Source of the DNA: Nageia nagi
Lineage: Eukaryota; Pinophyta
Direction: 5' to 3'
Length of the DNA stretch: 64,000 nucleotides
Assembly: GCA_050084985.1 (NCBI GenBank)
Contig: JBITNC010000001.1
Location: 434,001 to 498,000 of the forward strand
Shown: in pieces, positions 35,701-48,357 of the stretch
Layout: each line of letters opens with the position of its first letter
Position numbering within the stretch: position 1 is the first letter of the stretch
Program-made: the position numbers and the translations under genes
Notes under the pieces: model-generated
What the model was told of the DNA's origin: nothing
Databases searched by the model: none
The model's input: the letters and a program-made list of their open reading frames with translations, nothing else

Positions 35701-37263
35701 ATCACTAAGTTATTCAAAAATTATGGGATGATCTTTTAACAATGGTCCAACCTCTTTGTTTCAAAACATAATAATATGGAGGATTCAATCAAAGATAATA
35801 TGGTCCTATTCCAAGAATGGATGGTTGATGTCTTGATGGATAAATGATTAATGGAGATGACAATACTTGAAATACCTTTGGTTTTGATTTAAAATTTTAG
35901 ATAACTCTTTGTTTGATGGATGAATTTGAAGATTGTTTGCTAATATTAAAGAATTGAGTATGAGATGGTGTACTTGATTGTGCACAATAATGGAAATATG
36001 AAAATAATGATGAACATGATTGTACATTCTTGATGAGTTTATCCACATAATTCTTTTCAATATGTGTAGTATAAACTTCATATTTTGCTTTATTTCATAA
36101 ATTAAGTCATTGAAGTGCCCTTTTAAATCTTAATTTTGTATTTATAGCATTATCGATGCAAAATATTTTACTAAAAAGTGAAGTGTAATCACATATAATA
36201 TCATGATTGGAGATTATAGAAGTATTATATTGAAAAACTGAGTCATTGACATCATCAGTGAGTGATATGATTCATCTCCAATACTTTACATTCACATGAT
36301 GAACACAATTCAAAGAAATTTTAGGTATTTAATAAGGCCAATGTATATGAAACAAATGAATTAAACTCATTTTTGACTCTAATTCCATCCACATTTCTTT
36401 GGCATCTATTTCAATAGTTACTTTATCCCCGTTATGCTTTAATACCCAAGCTTCAAAGTTTCGATAATTGTAATAAGAAATGGCTATTTTTTCTTTTATT
36501 TCCATAGGTAATTAAAACACTTGAAACATAACTTTACATGGGTTTCTTTGTAGCATTTTTACATATTTATCACCATGATATCATTCAATGAAATGTGGAT
36601 TGGATTTATCAATTTGAAATCGTGGAAGATGAGTTCATAAGATTTTTGAAGGTAATTATCATGTTAAACTTTTGCATGGAGGTGATGAACAAAATATTGG
36701 CTTCATATGAGAAAAGAAATAATTAATTTATTGAATTAGCTTTTTAGCTCATCTTAGAATTGGAACAAATGAAGTGGTAAAATTATAGATCATTTTATGA
36801 TTATTAATATCTCCTACAATTTGACTTACCTAATTAAAAAGAAGATCTAAATTTTGTGGAGTATAATATGCTATGTTCAAAACCTAATTATTGAAAGTAC
36901 AATCAAGGATCAATCATAGTGAGGACATAGGTCAATGAAAACATATTAGATTTATCTTTTCAACTTGATCATGAAATGCATAAAATCAACAAGTTACATG
37001 GATTTGTCAATGTAAATATTGATATTATCTCCTTTATTGTCTATTCATCATCCATCATATGGATTAGGTTGATTTTTTAATACTATTAGTTTCTATCTAT
37101 CAATAGGTAAATGCAAGAAATTTCTCATTTCAAAAGTAATATTTTGTGTTACATGCATGGTATCTCTATCTCCTAGATATCGAGATTTTGCATACCAAGC
37201 TAGTTGTTGAAGTCCTCTTCTATTTTCCATTACATGTATAGCCTTTGACCATTTTAAAGCCAT
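35700..37263 (-). pseudogene. G3 extra ORF after integrase, unknown function
   Basis: On the minus strand an ATG at 37263 opens MALKWSKAIHVMENRRGL and AWYAKSRYLGDRDTMHVTQN. After one frameshift near 36900 the reading continues NIAYYTPQNLDLL, VSQIVGDINNHKM, YHGDKYVKMLQRNPCKVMFQ, then YNYRNFEAWVLKHNGDKVTI and KNYVDKLIKNVQSC, ending near 35700 with LKQRGWTIVKRSSHNF. About 515 codons with only scattered stops. No domain recognised. It is sense to G3 and sits where Tat-lineage elements carry additional ORFs. Confidence 0.6.
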
Positions 37264-37271
37264 CTACCAAT

Positions 37272-37276
<5 letters not shown>

Positions 37277-37326
<50 letters not shown>
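37277..37326. repeat. (AT)n microsatellite
   Basis: About 25 AT units just upstream of the extra ORF start on the minus strand, between it and the integrase end. Confidence 0.95.
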
Positions 37327-37329
<3 letters not shown>

Positions 37330-37389
37330 ATTTCATCATCATTTTTTGAAACATACAAAAATATGTATATATACTATTTACAAAGAGAA

Positions 37390-38560
37390 AAATATTTTTT
37401 CTAACTATGGTTTGGTTGAAGATGCATGATGTTTATGGGTTCATGCTCTTCATTTACTTCCATATCAACTAAATGATATGCCATATAACCATATTTTTTC
37501 TTGATTATGTAAGGTCCCAACCAATTTGGAGCAATTTATCATGTAATTGGCATTCCATATGAGATGTTTGTTGGTTTTCTTTTAAAACTAAATCCCCTAT
37601 ATTAAATTCATGTATCTTAACTTTCTTATCAAATTCTTGTTTGATATTTTCTTGGTATACATGCATATGTTCTAATGCATGGACTCATTTTTCATCTAAA
37701 AGCAATAATTGATCTAATCTTGCTTGTCTTGCTGCTTCATTAGTTACATAGTCTTGTAAAGCAATTCATAAAGAAAAAATTTCTATCTCTAATGGCAATT
37801 CTACTTTTGAACCATAAATAAGGAAAAATGGGGTTACCCCAATTGGTTTTCTAATGCTTGTATGATATGACCATAAAGCATGTGGAATTTGAAGATGCCA
37901 ATCTTTATGAGAATCATTAATAGTTTTAACTAGAATACTTCAAATGGTTTTATTTGTAGCATTAGCTTGACCATTATCTTGAGGATAATATGGTGTTGAA
38001 AAGCTAATTCATATGTGATATGCCTTATATAATTCTAATACTTCTTTATTTTTAAATTTTTTTCCATTATCAGTAATAATTTGAGCAAGAATGCCAAATC
38101 GATAGATAAGATGATGTAATATGAATTCAACTATTTTAGGACCTTTTTCTGAAATCATAGGTATAGCTTCAACCTATTTCATAAAATATTTAGTAGCTAT
38201 TATAATAAATTTATGACCTCTTGATGATGTAGGGGATATTTTTCCTATAAGATCTAAATCCCATTGTGAAAATGGCCATAAAGATTGCATTAGTTGTTGA
38301 CACTTAATGCATTTTTTAACGTAATCGATACAATCATGTTCCATTATAGGCCAATAATATCCCATGGGCATTAGACATATTGTAATAGAAGGTTCAATAA
38401 ATGTCCTTCACATATTCCATCATGTGCAGACAAACTTGCAATTTGTGAATCAGCCCATTCTAAAGAACCCAGTAATATACCATCAAATCCTCTTCGATAT
38501 AGTATATCACCTAACATGAAATAACAAGATGATCATAATTTAAAATCTTTCATATCTAAT
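37390..38560 (-). pseudogene. G3 integrase pseudogene
   Basis: On the minus strand GDILYRRGFDGILL and HDGICEGH open the zinc-binding region. GYYWPIMEHDCIDYVKKCIK and CQQLMQ carry the cysteine pair. The core follows: WPFSQWDLDLIGKISPTSSR with the first Asp, FGILAQIITDNGKKF with the second, and GQANATNKTI at the Glu position (Glu reads Ala). The tail includes FNIGDLVLKE. Stops and frameshifts are present. Confidence 0.9.
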
Positions 38561-38564
38561 TTTG

Positions 38565-39110
38565 TTTAATCTTTAGGTAAAATTCCATCTCGTAAAAATT
38601 TAACTAATTGGTCATACCATAGATTTTTTTCTTCTATTGTGATATCCAAAACATCATATGTTTTATCATCTATTTCTAAAGTAAACTCTATTATTTGTAC
38701 TATTTCAATGTGAATGTTTTGATGGTGAGGATTTTGAGGTATTAATGATCCAATTTGTACCATAGCATCAACAAATCTATTATTTTATCTAGGAGTTGCT
38801 TGAATTTCATATTTTATCAATAAAGATAATAAATTTTCAACTATTTGTTTATTATTTTGAAGTAAAGGTTCTTTATATTGAAATATTCCTTTAATTTTAT
38901 TTACAATTAACAATGAATCTTTGATGAATTTTACGTTTCATAGTTTTAATTTTAGAGATATCTTAATAGCTAATATTAAAGCTTCATATTCAACATTATT
39001 ATTTGTACAAATGAGTATGGAATTGGTACTCCTTAAGGAGTGACAAATATAACACCTGCTCCATCTTCTTTTTTACACTTAGATCCATCAAAATGTATTG
39101 TCATATCCCA
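38565..39110 (-). pseudogene. G3 archaeal-type RNase H (aRH) after RNase H
   Basis: On the minus strand WDMTIHFDGSKCKKEDGAG keeps the first Asp, NNNVEYEALILAIK the Glu, and FIKDSLLIVNKIKG the second Asp region. RFVDAMVQIGSLI follows with the last Asp. It lies between RNase H and integrase, the usual Tat order and the opposite of G1 and G2. A frameshift follows the first segment. Confidence 0.85.
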
Positions 39111-39199
39111 TTTTTCTTCCAATTATGTTGATAAGTCAACATTATCTAATTGAAATATGTGTTTGTCAGGTAATTCTATGATAAGGGGACTATCATCTT

Positions 39200-39740
39200 G
39201 TAAAGGTGCTTTTGCTTAATAATTAGCTATAACTTGACCTTTGATGGATTTTTTACTAATTAATTGCAAATCAAATTGAATTAAATACATGATCCATTTT
39301 AATGTTCTTATATTTGGTAAGTTTTATTCATGATATATTTAAGGGGATTTGTTAGTATGGTTTAACATGTAATGCCTAAGTTTTTTCATTATGAAAATGA
39401 TGGCTAAATATAGATTTTCCATATATACATACTTAATTTCATAATACACTAGTGTTCAACTAAGGTAATATATGGCTTTCTTTTTGTTATGTTTATTCTT
39501 TTGAGCAAGCATAATACCTAATGCCTTTTCTATTGCTGATGAATAGAGCAAAAATGGTTCATTGGTTCGTGGAGAACTTAATACTAGTGGTGTTAATAAA
39601 TATTATTTAATTTCATCTAGAGCTTCTTGTTATTATTTACCCTAATGAAAAATGGTCCCCTTTTTTAACAATTTAGTAAAGGGTTTACATTTATCTGATA
39701 ATTGTGAAATAAAATGTCTAATTACTTGTAATTTTCCTTG
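39200..39740 (-). pseudogene. G3 Ty3-type RNase H remnant
   Basis: Minus-strand remnants between RT and aRH such as EKALGIMLAQ-like and KRKPYITLVEH (catalytic-Glu neighbourhood of RNase H, near 39470) place the domain. The sequence is heavily broken and was assigned chiefly by position. Confidence 0.65.
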
Positions 39741-39779
39741 CAAACTTTATAATTGTTTAATATTTGAAGGAGGAGGCAT

Positions 39780-40500
39780 ATATGTTATTGCTTTAATTTT
39801 ATTAGGATCTATTTTGATTCCTCATTGAGATACAATGAATCCTAATAGTTTTATTGAAGTTACTCCAAAAATATATTTCATTGGGTTAAGATGAACATTA
39901 AATTCTAACAATCTATCACATATTTTTATCAATATCTCAGGATGTTGTTCTCTTGTTTTAGACTTAGCCAATAGGTCATCAACATAATCTTATATGATAT
40001 TATGCATATAATCATGAAAGATATATGTCATTGCTCTTTGATATGCTACTCTAGCATTTTTAAGATCAAAGGGCATTACTTTATGATAAAATATTCCCCA
40101 TGGTGTTATAATATAGTTTTATGTTGGTCTTTGAGAGCAACTTTTATTTGATTATAGTCAAAAAATTCATCCATAAGTGAAAGCATTTCATGTTCTACCA
40201 TGGCATTCACTAAATTATCTATATTGGGAAGTGACATATCATCTTTAGGACATGCTTTATTTAAATCCCTAAAATTGATATAGATATAAATTTTTTTCAT
40301 TTGGTTTCTTTATAGGAATCATATTTGAAATCCATTCTAAATAATCAATTGGTTGTATAAATTTGGCATCTAATAATTTTTGTAATTATTCTTTTACCAT
40401 CAAGGCTATTGTAGGATTCATTTTTTGTAACTTTTTCTTAATAGGTTTAGCATCATCTTTAAGACTTATATTGTGAATAACCATATTGGTAGCTATACTA
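39780..40500 (-). pseudogene. G3 reverse transcriptase pseudogene
   Basis: On the minus strand LLDAKFIQPIDYLEWISNMI, NKACPKDDMSLPNIDNLVNA, EMLSLMDEFFDYNQIKVALK and the catalytic YVDDLLAKS (39994-39963) are clear. This is Ty3/gypsy RT of the Tat type. A change of frame after DQHKT and several stops inactivate it. Confidence 0.9.
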
Positions 40501-41640
40501 GGCATATCTTCATATGTCCATGCAAATATGGCCTATTTTTCTTTCAAAATAGATATAAATAAGTTTTTCTCTTCCTCTATTAAAGATTTTTCTAGCTAAA
40601 TAATTTTAGGTTTAGTAGAATCATCACTAATATTAACATCAATATTTTCTTCAATTACTATATGTGATCCTTATTCTAATTGATTAGGTATAGGAATCCA
40701 AGTTTTAACACTTAAATCATATTCTTCTACTTCTCAAATATTGCTTTCGATCAAAGTTGAATTTACTTTTACTTTGGATTACAAAGATATAGGTTTTATA
40801 TTTTCAATGTTGATTTATTCAATTTGAACCATACTGATTGATATATCATTATTAAATAAATAATTAGGTATTGACTTATGAAATCTACTATCATCATTTG
40901 ATTTTAATGGATTATGGAGGTAAAGAGATTCTTCAGATGTGAGATTTTTCGGTTGTAATTCTATCATGTTTTTATTTTAATTATATTTTATTTTACTCTT
41001 ATATATTAATCCATATTATCTATAGGCATTTGATAATACATGTATATTACATGTCATGGGCCTTGTTCATATCATCTTAATCCATGTCCTTTCCAATGAC
41101 ATTTATCAAAATATTATTGGACAAAAGATTGCACATAGGGTGATAAATAGTCCAAGGAATTACAAAATGGTTCTTTATTAGTTTTTGGAATGGATTGTTC
41201 ATCAAGTTTATCTATTCTTGCATATACAAATAATGTTTGATTAGGTTTTTCACCTAATGAAAAAAGTTGTCCTACAACACTTGATTCTTGATAAGGTCAT
41301 CCAATTTCTTGAGTAGTGGGAATATTAAATATTACATCATCAATATCATATTCTCCAATACCTAGATTAGACAACTTAGCTATTGTATGAGAAATAATTT
41401 AATCTATCCTATGATAATTTCTCTTGATATGAAGCTACCATCTCACTAGTTTTAGATGAAGAAGCATACAACATGTCTAATGTTTGTGTTTGATTTTTCT
41501 AGGATTCTTTTTCTCACAGATTTAAACTATTTGATTTAGAAAATAAATTACTCATTTATATACTATCCATTAATTGCTTTTTTTTTCTTATTTTAACATA
41601 TTTTGTTTATCATTATCTTTTAAATATTTTGATAAAGATG
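40500..41640 (-). other. G3 protease-RT spacer
   Basis: Decayed minus-strand frame linking protease and RT. The DAKPIKKKLQ lead-in to RT is at 40450. Nothing else is recognisable. Confidence 0.5.
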
Positions 41641-42110
41641 TCATAAAAAAATGAATGGAAGATAGAGTGATCTTATCAGAAATTCCTATAGTGTTACAAT
41701 GTGAATATGGATTATCATCTCCAAGGACATAATGTACTATTCCATTATGTATGTATTTTAAACAATTATTATATGTTTAAGGAACACATTACATATCTTT
41801 AATCCAAGTTCTTCCTAAGAGGATATTGTATTGTGTAATATCCCATTCAATGACCTCTAACAAAATTTGAATGATTTTTGATCCAACTGTAATAGGTATA
41901 GATATTGATCCAATTGTTGGACATAAGGCATAATTAAAGGATTTTAATTGTAAATTTGGTGCCTTAATATGTGAAAATAAAATATTTAAATTTTTAAAAT
42001 CTATTTTTGATAAAATATTTATGCATATCCTTCATCAATTAAGGCTCATATAAACATCTTTCCATCAATATTTGCTACAATGTGTAATGGTGGATCAATT
42101 CTAGATGAAT
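41640..42110 (-). pseudogene. G3 aspartic protease pseudogene
   Basis: On the minus strand PPLHIVANIDGKMF is followed after a stop by ALIDEGYA, where DTG/DSG-type residues read Asp-Glu-Gly. Downstream SFNYALCPTIGSISIPITVG and NILLGRTWIKDM (41820-41800) are the typical flap-to-C-terminal region. YIHNGIVHYVLGDDNPYSHC follows. Variants of the catalytic triplet occur in Tat proteases, so the Glu is not by itself proof of decay. Confidence 0.8.
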
Positions 42111-45100
42111 TTTTCCAATGTTTTATTTCATGATCATAAAATGTAATCATGGGGTATGGAATTTGTTTTATGTTACCTACAAGAGTAGCAAAACTTTTAG
42201 GATCATTAATATCTAACTCAATTTTTTGTAAAATATGATGTATAGCATCTCGATGATCTTTTGATTGTTGTAACAAATCAAATAAGGATAATTTAACTTG
42301 TGATATTTTCAATTTTTGTTGTAATGATCCTTTGAATGACACTTTATGATGTTGAGGTATTGGTATTTATGGCATTATATTTTGTTGATTTGTTGTTGTA
42401 TTTTGTTTATTTTGACTCTTTTATGCTCTTGTGGCAACACTAATCATAGAAACATACCCTATGTAATTTGGATCATACTTATGTATTACTTGATTTGTAT
42501 TACATGAAATATTATTTGTATGATGTGGAAGAGTATTTTGATAAATGCCTAATTCTTTATTAGGGTTTGGCAAAGGGGTTTCTAACTATAATTTTCCCTC
42601 ATTAATTAAATCTTGGATCACATGTTTCAATGAATGACATTGATTTGTATCATGACCCTTTTGTCAATGATAATTACAAAATTCATTTTCTCTATACCAT
42701 ATAGTATTTTTATTTTGCATTTAATTTGGTCTAATTTTAGGTAATATTATTGAATTATGATCTAAATTTTTCTTTAAAACACCTTAAAGAGGTTCGGATA
42801 AAGGTGTAAAATTCCTAGGAGGTTTTGTATCTCTTTCAAATTTTTGGTTTCGTTTTGGTTTTTCATATTTTTTAAAAGGTTGGATTAAACTCTTCTTATT
42901 TTTATATAGATATTTTATTAGCTGGCATCACCTTATCTATTTGTTTCTTAGTTTTTTGTATATCTTTCTTATTTTTTACCTTTTATTTTGCCATCTTGAA
43001 TTTTAACTCATTTGATTACTAATTCCTAAGAGATAGCATCTTCAAATGTTTTATGTTGTTGCATAAGTAATATGCTAGCTATAGGTCTTAAGAAACTTTA
43101 ACTAAAAAATTTTACTAATTCTTCTTAATGTAATGTATAAGGCATGCTTGTCAAATTACTCACCATCATGAAATAAAAGCATTTATTGATTCATCAAAAA
43201 ATTGTTATAATCTTGTTAAATTAGTAATAGAAGTTTTATCTTTAATATTAATCCTAAAATGTTGTAGAAAAAAGCTTTTCAACTAAGAATAATTTTTAAT
43301 GCTATATTCGAGCAAACTATTATACCAATCCATGGCTTGACTAGCGAGTGTCATGGGAAATATTCGTAGCATTAAAGCATCATCATTGGAAATTAAATAA
43401 CTAAAATACTTAAATTATATTAAATGTTCTTTAGGATCTTCTTTTCCTTTAAAAGGTTTAATTTTAGGGATTTCAAACTTATAAAGTATATCCTTCTTTG
43501 GAACACTTGGATGTAATTGGTTCACCACAGATTGTCTCATATAAAAGGTTATCCTTTTTCTATTTAAGCAATACTTCTTCTATCTCTTTTAACTATTTTG
43601 TTACCTCATTGTCTTATTTACTCATTTTTGGTTAAATTTTGGTTGAAATAATTTCAAGATCATTTTCTTCTTAATGTCCTTAGGAGAATTCTATGTTTGA
43701 GGAATTTGTTGTAAAGTTCCCATTATTTGAAATGGTTGTGGTACTTTATAAGTTTGTTGTACATATTATGGTTGTTATTATTGGATCATAGGTTGATATT
43801 ATATCTTTTGACCTTGATGCAGCATTTGTGTGATAATTTGATAATTTGGTAATTTACCTTGCACTTGGGGATAAGATATAGCTTGTTGATTTGGTTGTTG
43901 AGTATATGATTGTTGTTGAAATTGTGAAACCACTTATTGATTTTGAGATCATTGAATAATTGGTGAATTTTGTTATTGAATAGGTAAATACCTATTTTGA
44001 AATATAGGTTGTTGTATCTGAACTTGTGGTTATTTATATGAATTTTGATATTGATGTGGCATTGTTTGAATCTACTTTTGTTGAGGCATTTGTTTTAAAG
44101 GAATTATTTGAGGAATAGATTGTCCTTTTTGTACATAAGACATGAAATTTTGTGGTTGATTTTATTTACCACTTAAATTCAATCCTTGTGTTGATTTGTA
44201 ATGGGGATTTACTTGTATGTTTTGTGCTTATGATGATAAGGTTTGTGATTTTGTAGTTTGTAATATTGGTATAGTACTTTGAATTGGCTAACTTGTTGTA
44301 TGAATAATACTAGCTTATTCTTGATACATTGGTTGTTTTTCTTTTTGTTGTACCTATACCACATGACCTTGTGTTTGCACTTGTGGTCTTATAGGAGTTT
44401 GACTTTGTTAAGACATATCCAATATATATTCATATCTAGGTGTTTTAGGATTTTGATTTTCTTATGGCATACCTAAATTATATTGTATTTGTGATGGAAT
44501 TTGAAATTTTTGGATCATCTCTAATGTATTTTGAATTTGAGATGGAAATTGTTTTTGAATATCAGAACCTTGTAATACAACTTGAGGATCTCCTGTCTAT
44601 TGAAAAGGTATTGGATATTGTTGAGTAAATTAACTCTTGTTCCTCTTTTTTCTTCTAAATCTTGATTATATCCTTGTAAATTTTATCGAAACTCTTCGTA
44701 TGTAAGTTTTGGTAATGATTTTTCCTTTGTATGCATATATGGAGGAATTGGTTGTAACATTAGTCATTTACTACTAGATTCTTGTAACTTTGATAATTTT
44801 TTAAATGGCACAATTTGGAAATATTAGTGCATTATTGATGTAACAATATTCTTATAAGGGTTTTATTTAGGTTGCAAAATTTGATAAGGATTATAAAACA
44901 AAGTAAATCCTTCTAAATTTTGTGACATAGGACTAGCTGTATGTATAAATACCTTTTCATACATGTCTTGCATATCTCTTGAAATTATTGATGGTATATA
45001 ATCTAATCATCTAACATAGGAAAGAAAAAATGATCCATATGGTAAATATTTCTTAACTTTTACATACATTGGTTTAAACACTCTCTTTTACAATACAAGG

Positions 45101-45522
45101 TCAATTATATGTGTACTTGATGGGAGTTTTAATTCATTTGGAATTTGTACAAATGATTCTAAAGGTAATTCATCTAAATCATAATGAGTACCACATGGAT
45201 AAAGACTTTGAACATGAGGAGAAGCTTGAGGTATATGTAATTGAGTTAATTTTCTTATAGCTTCTATCAACATAAGATCATGCTCCATATTTGTTTCTTG
45301 TGTTGTATTAAGTCTTTCAATATTTACTTTTCCAAAAGATTCTTGAATTGGATTAGTTTCAAAATCTATTGGATACACTTCTTGAAGTAATGCTATAGTA
45401 TTAGATTCATGATGTGGAACTTGTTGTATCAAATATAAACTAGTTATATTTATGTCTTTTAAATTAATAGAACTTGGAACTTCTCTACCTTGTCGAGCCA
45501 TTTGTGAACAAGTTTGGACCAT
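42110..45522 (-). pseudogene. G3 gag pseudogene with long Gln-rich region
   Basis: The start chosen is the ATG at 45522 (MVQTCSQMARQGREVPSSIN), followed by 144 open codons. From about 44750 to 43700 the translation is very rich in Gln and Pro (HQYQNSYK, QSYTQQPNQQ). The capsid domain lies at about 43480-43150: ISNDDALMLRIFPMTLASQA, MDWYNSLLEYSIKNYS, FFLQHFRINIKDKTSITNLT. The open segment at 42342-42046 leads into protease. Many stops, several of them TAG at Gln positions. Confidence 0.8.
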
Positions 45523-45646
45523 ATTTCAAAAAGCATACAATGCAACTAAGCTATATTTTTTTAACTTTTTGTGATTTTTATATGTACAAGAAAATAATTA
45601 TGCACAAACATCCTATATGCATGCATATACTTATTGGTATGTTTAT

Positions 45647-45677
<31 letters not shown>

Positions 45678-47035
45678 TAATGTAATTTTGTTTTTCCTAA
45701 ATTTATTGTTTTAGTTAGGTATTTTAATAGGGTAGGCTAGTATTACTAAAGAATGTCTAAAGTGAAGTCATAGCTTGGTACCTAAAAATATACTTATATT
45801 TAAGAAATAAAATATAAAAGTCTCATGAAATGCAACTTAAAAGATAAAATATACTTATGCAAACTATCCCTCCTAAGCATTCATGTCTATTTTTATCTTT
45901 ATTTTAATATGATACAAATAGAATTTTAATTAAATGAATCTTAATCTAAAAACCATTGTTGTTGTTTTTAGTTATTATGTTAAGTGAGATTTATTAACTA
46001 ACTTTAAATGAGATTCATTAACTCCTTCTAGCTGTGGAAGTGTTATGTGTGATAAATTACCTCTTCTTACTAGTCACGTTCAATCTTTGACCTCCATTGG
46101 AGTCGTAAGGGAAGACTTAGTAAGAAGCCATTATGTGTAGATAAATTAATTAAAATGAGATTCAATTACTCCTATAAGAGTCACATATCCCTTTGACCTC
46201 CATTGGAGTGGTAAGGGCAAACATGTTCAAGAGTGTTAATGTGAGGGTCATTTCAAAACAAAGTGAATTCCTTTATTCTTTCATTCTTTTCTTAGCTTGC
46301 TCAGGATCACTAATAGTGCAAGAGTAGAGGCCTATTCAGTGAATGAAAGTTTTAAGTGTTAAAATGATCCCAAATAATTAATTTACTATTTCAATGATTT
46401 AACTACCTAAAAATATTGATTCTTTAACCTTAAGTTCATTCCAAACTTAATTATGATTCATTTACCCTTCTAATTATGGAAGTAACTTAATTTAATTCTT
46501 TCTAAATTATTGAAAATATGAAAAAGGTTCATTTATTTTTCATTATCAAATCCATTATAGTCACCTAAGATTGCCTTTCAATGCAAAGGGAGAGCATATG
46601 TGGATAAGATAACAAAATTTTTTTATATAAGTATAACGATCCCTAAAAGAAATCCTAAAAAATACTTAAATATCAAATAACTTTTCATATGTAAAATAAC
46701 TTTAACATTCCATCTACCCTTTCCTATATACACTCTAAGCAAAGAAACCATAGACAAATTGTATATTATTTACCTCTTTTTGTTTAGTGCCTATATATCA
46801 AAATGTGAAAGGGTATTATGGAACTTGTATTCCAATCACTAACATTTTGTATCAATCATTGGCATTCAATATCAATCATCGATGTCTAGCTATAATTGCT
46901 AGTGTTTCCTATAGAGTTCTTGCAAAAACATAGATTATAGAATTCAAAGTTAGCAAATTGGATAAATTAGATTGATAATAGATGATAGAGAAATTAGAAT
47001 TAAATATGATAAATCAAACTCCCTATCTTCAAAGA
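45523..47035 (-). other. G3 5' leader
   Basis: About 1.5 kb between primer-binding site and gag; no gene. (ATT)n occurs at 45645-45670. Two related blocks, CCTCCATTGGAGTCGTAAGG (46091) and CCTCCATTGGAGTGGTAAGG (46199), lie about 108 bases apart. Confidence 0.6.
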
Positions 47036-47036
47036 G

Positions 47037-47058
47037 GCCCTCCTTCTAGTGCCAAAAA
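47037..47058 (-). other. G3 primer-binding site (tRNA not identified)
   Basis: The minus strand reads TTTTTGGCACTAGAAGGAGG directly after the LTR end TAACA. Its TTTTTGGC beginning is shared with the N1 leader. I cannot name the tRNA with confidence. Confidence 0.6.
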
Positions 47059-47943
47059 TGTTAGTTAGAAAATCAACCCTATTAGCAAATAAGATAAACA
47101 TGGTTAATACAAACTAAAATTTTATTAATTTTCTAGAATAATTTGGTATTATATATTTTAGATCACTAGATATAGTTGCCTTGTGAAAGGGCTTTTCTCA
47201 AAATGTATATAAAAAATAAACTATATGGAGTATATCGATGGAGGGTCATCAATGACCCTTATCAAAACTTTGGCAACTGAGATGAAATGCTAACACCTAA
47301 TATCAAGTCATTGGCAATTGTGTGATTTCAAATTTTATGATTAATTTGAATCACTCTCTTAAGTTCTAGCTTTTTTTCATTTGTATCTATAATGCCTTTT
47401 GAATTTTGCTATGTCTTAATACCTATGAACTCTACACACATGCTCAAACAACACATTAAAACATACCTATACTTTTTTGAAATCTTAACATAAGGAAGAA
47501 AAGCATATAATAATAATCAAACTAAAATAAATTTCTCAATTCAATCTTCATTTCAGAAGCATAAGTCTACTTCAATTTTTCACCTATTTTTTATCTATTT
47601 GCTTCATGTATTTATAGATTTTTTAATGGGCATTTGTGGAATTTTAAAAGGCTTAAAAAGGGGAGCTAAAGTTTACCACTAGCTTGAAATAACCAAAGGG
47701 ATTTTGCATTTGGTGACAATGCAAGTAATGACTAACCCTCTCTATCCATACTTTTGCAGAGAGGATGAAACTTATAGTTCATCTTATATTTTTTGAGTTT
47801 TGATTTTTCTATTATAGAGTTGCAGATGGTCATAAGAAGACACTAGCAATCTTTACTGATCACCAATGATTGTATCCTAATTATCAACATTTTAAAGTTT
47901 TTGATTTTTTAGTGTATAAATGGATCATATTTTGGTGTCCATG
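47059..47943 (-). repeat. G3 5' LTR
   Basis: 885 bases aligning with 22401-23284. On the minus strand it starts CATGGACACCAAAATATG (from TGTAGACACC by transitions) and ends AACTAACA. ACATT follows at 47944-47948. Confidence 0.9.
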
Positions 47944-48037
47944 ACATTATTGGTGTAACTCTATGTGAACTAGAATACAAATCTATTCATCCCTTCAATG
48001 GAATATATCAACAATATTCTAGCTCTCAGGGAAATGT
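47944..48037 (-). pseudogene. G2 aRH, N-terminal part
   Basis: On the minus strand ARILLIYSIEGMNRFVF then FT-stop-SYTNN lead directly, across the G3 insertion, into NVIEYEALFLGL at 22395. G1 has the equivalent VGVVLKSPKGHMKRFAFKF and CTNNVIEYQAL. The right end is cut by S1 at 48038. Beyond S1 the frame ends IMYF, the strand before the first catalytic Asp. Confidence 0.8.
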
Positions 48038-48357
48038 TGTTAAGCACCCACTATTTTATAATTATCATATTATTCACAAGTACAAATAAAACTACTCCAA
48101 TATGTAAATACCATTTAAATATGTAATACCATTACAAATACCACTTACTAAAGTAACTGAATCACTTGCACCACTTCAAGGGGGGCACCTCTTATAGAAT
48201 AAGTTCTCTCCTCAATATGAAACTATATTTCTTATTTAAACATTGTAATAGGGAAGGTATAATATAAATATCCCTTTGTGATCCTTCACCTTCCAAACCT
48301 AATGCATATGGGATAAATACTAATATAACATAAATAACATGTTATGGGGTCATAACA
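48038..48357 (-). repeat. S1 3' LTR
   Basis: 320 bases, direct match to 49999-50318. It includes the conserved GGGGGGCACCTC block. The adjoining 48358-48375 (minus AAGGAGGTGGCAA) is the polypurine tract. Confidence 0.92.

Larger units (their letters stand above)
22401..47943 (-). mobile_element. Ty3/gypsy Tat-like element G3 with nested insert
   Basis: LTRs lie at 22401-23284 (3') and 47059-47943 (5'), flanked by a perfect ACATT duplication (22396-22400 and 47944-47948). Removing G3 rejoins the aRH frame of G2 across the site. On the minus strand the order is PBS, gag, protease, RT, RNase H, aRH, integrase, extra ORF, antisense PMD gene, polypurine tract, 3' LTR. Without G4 it is about 17.8 kb. 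All coding parts contain stops. Confidence 0.92.

Noticed and set aside
35436-35717. Minus-strand open frame with a Tyr-Ile repeat
   Set aside because: Produced by (TA)n and (GT)n microsatellites.
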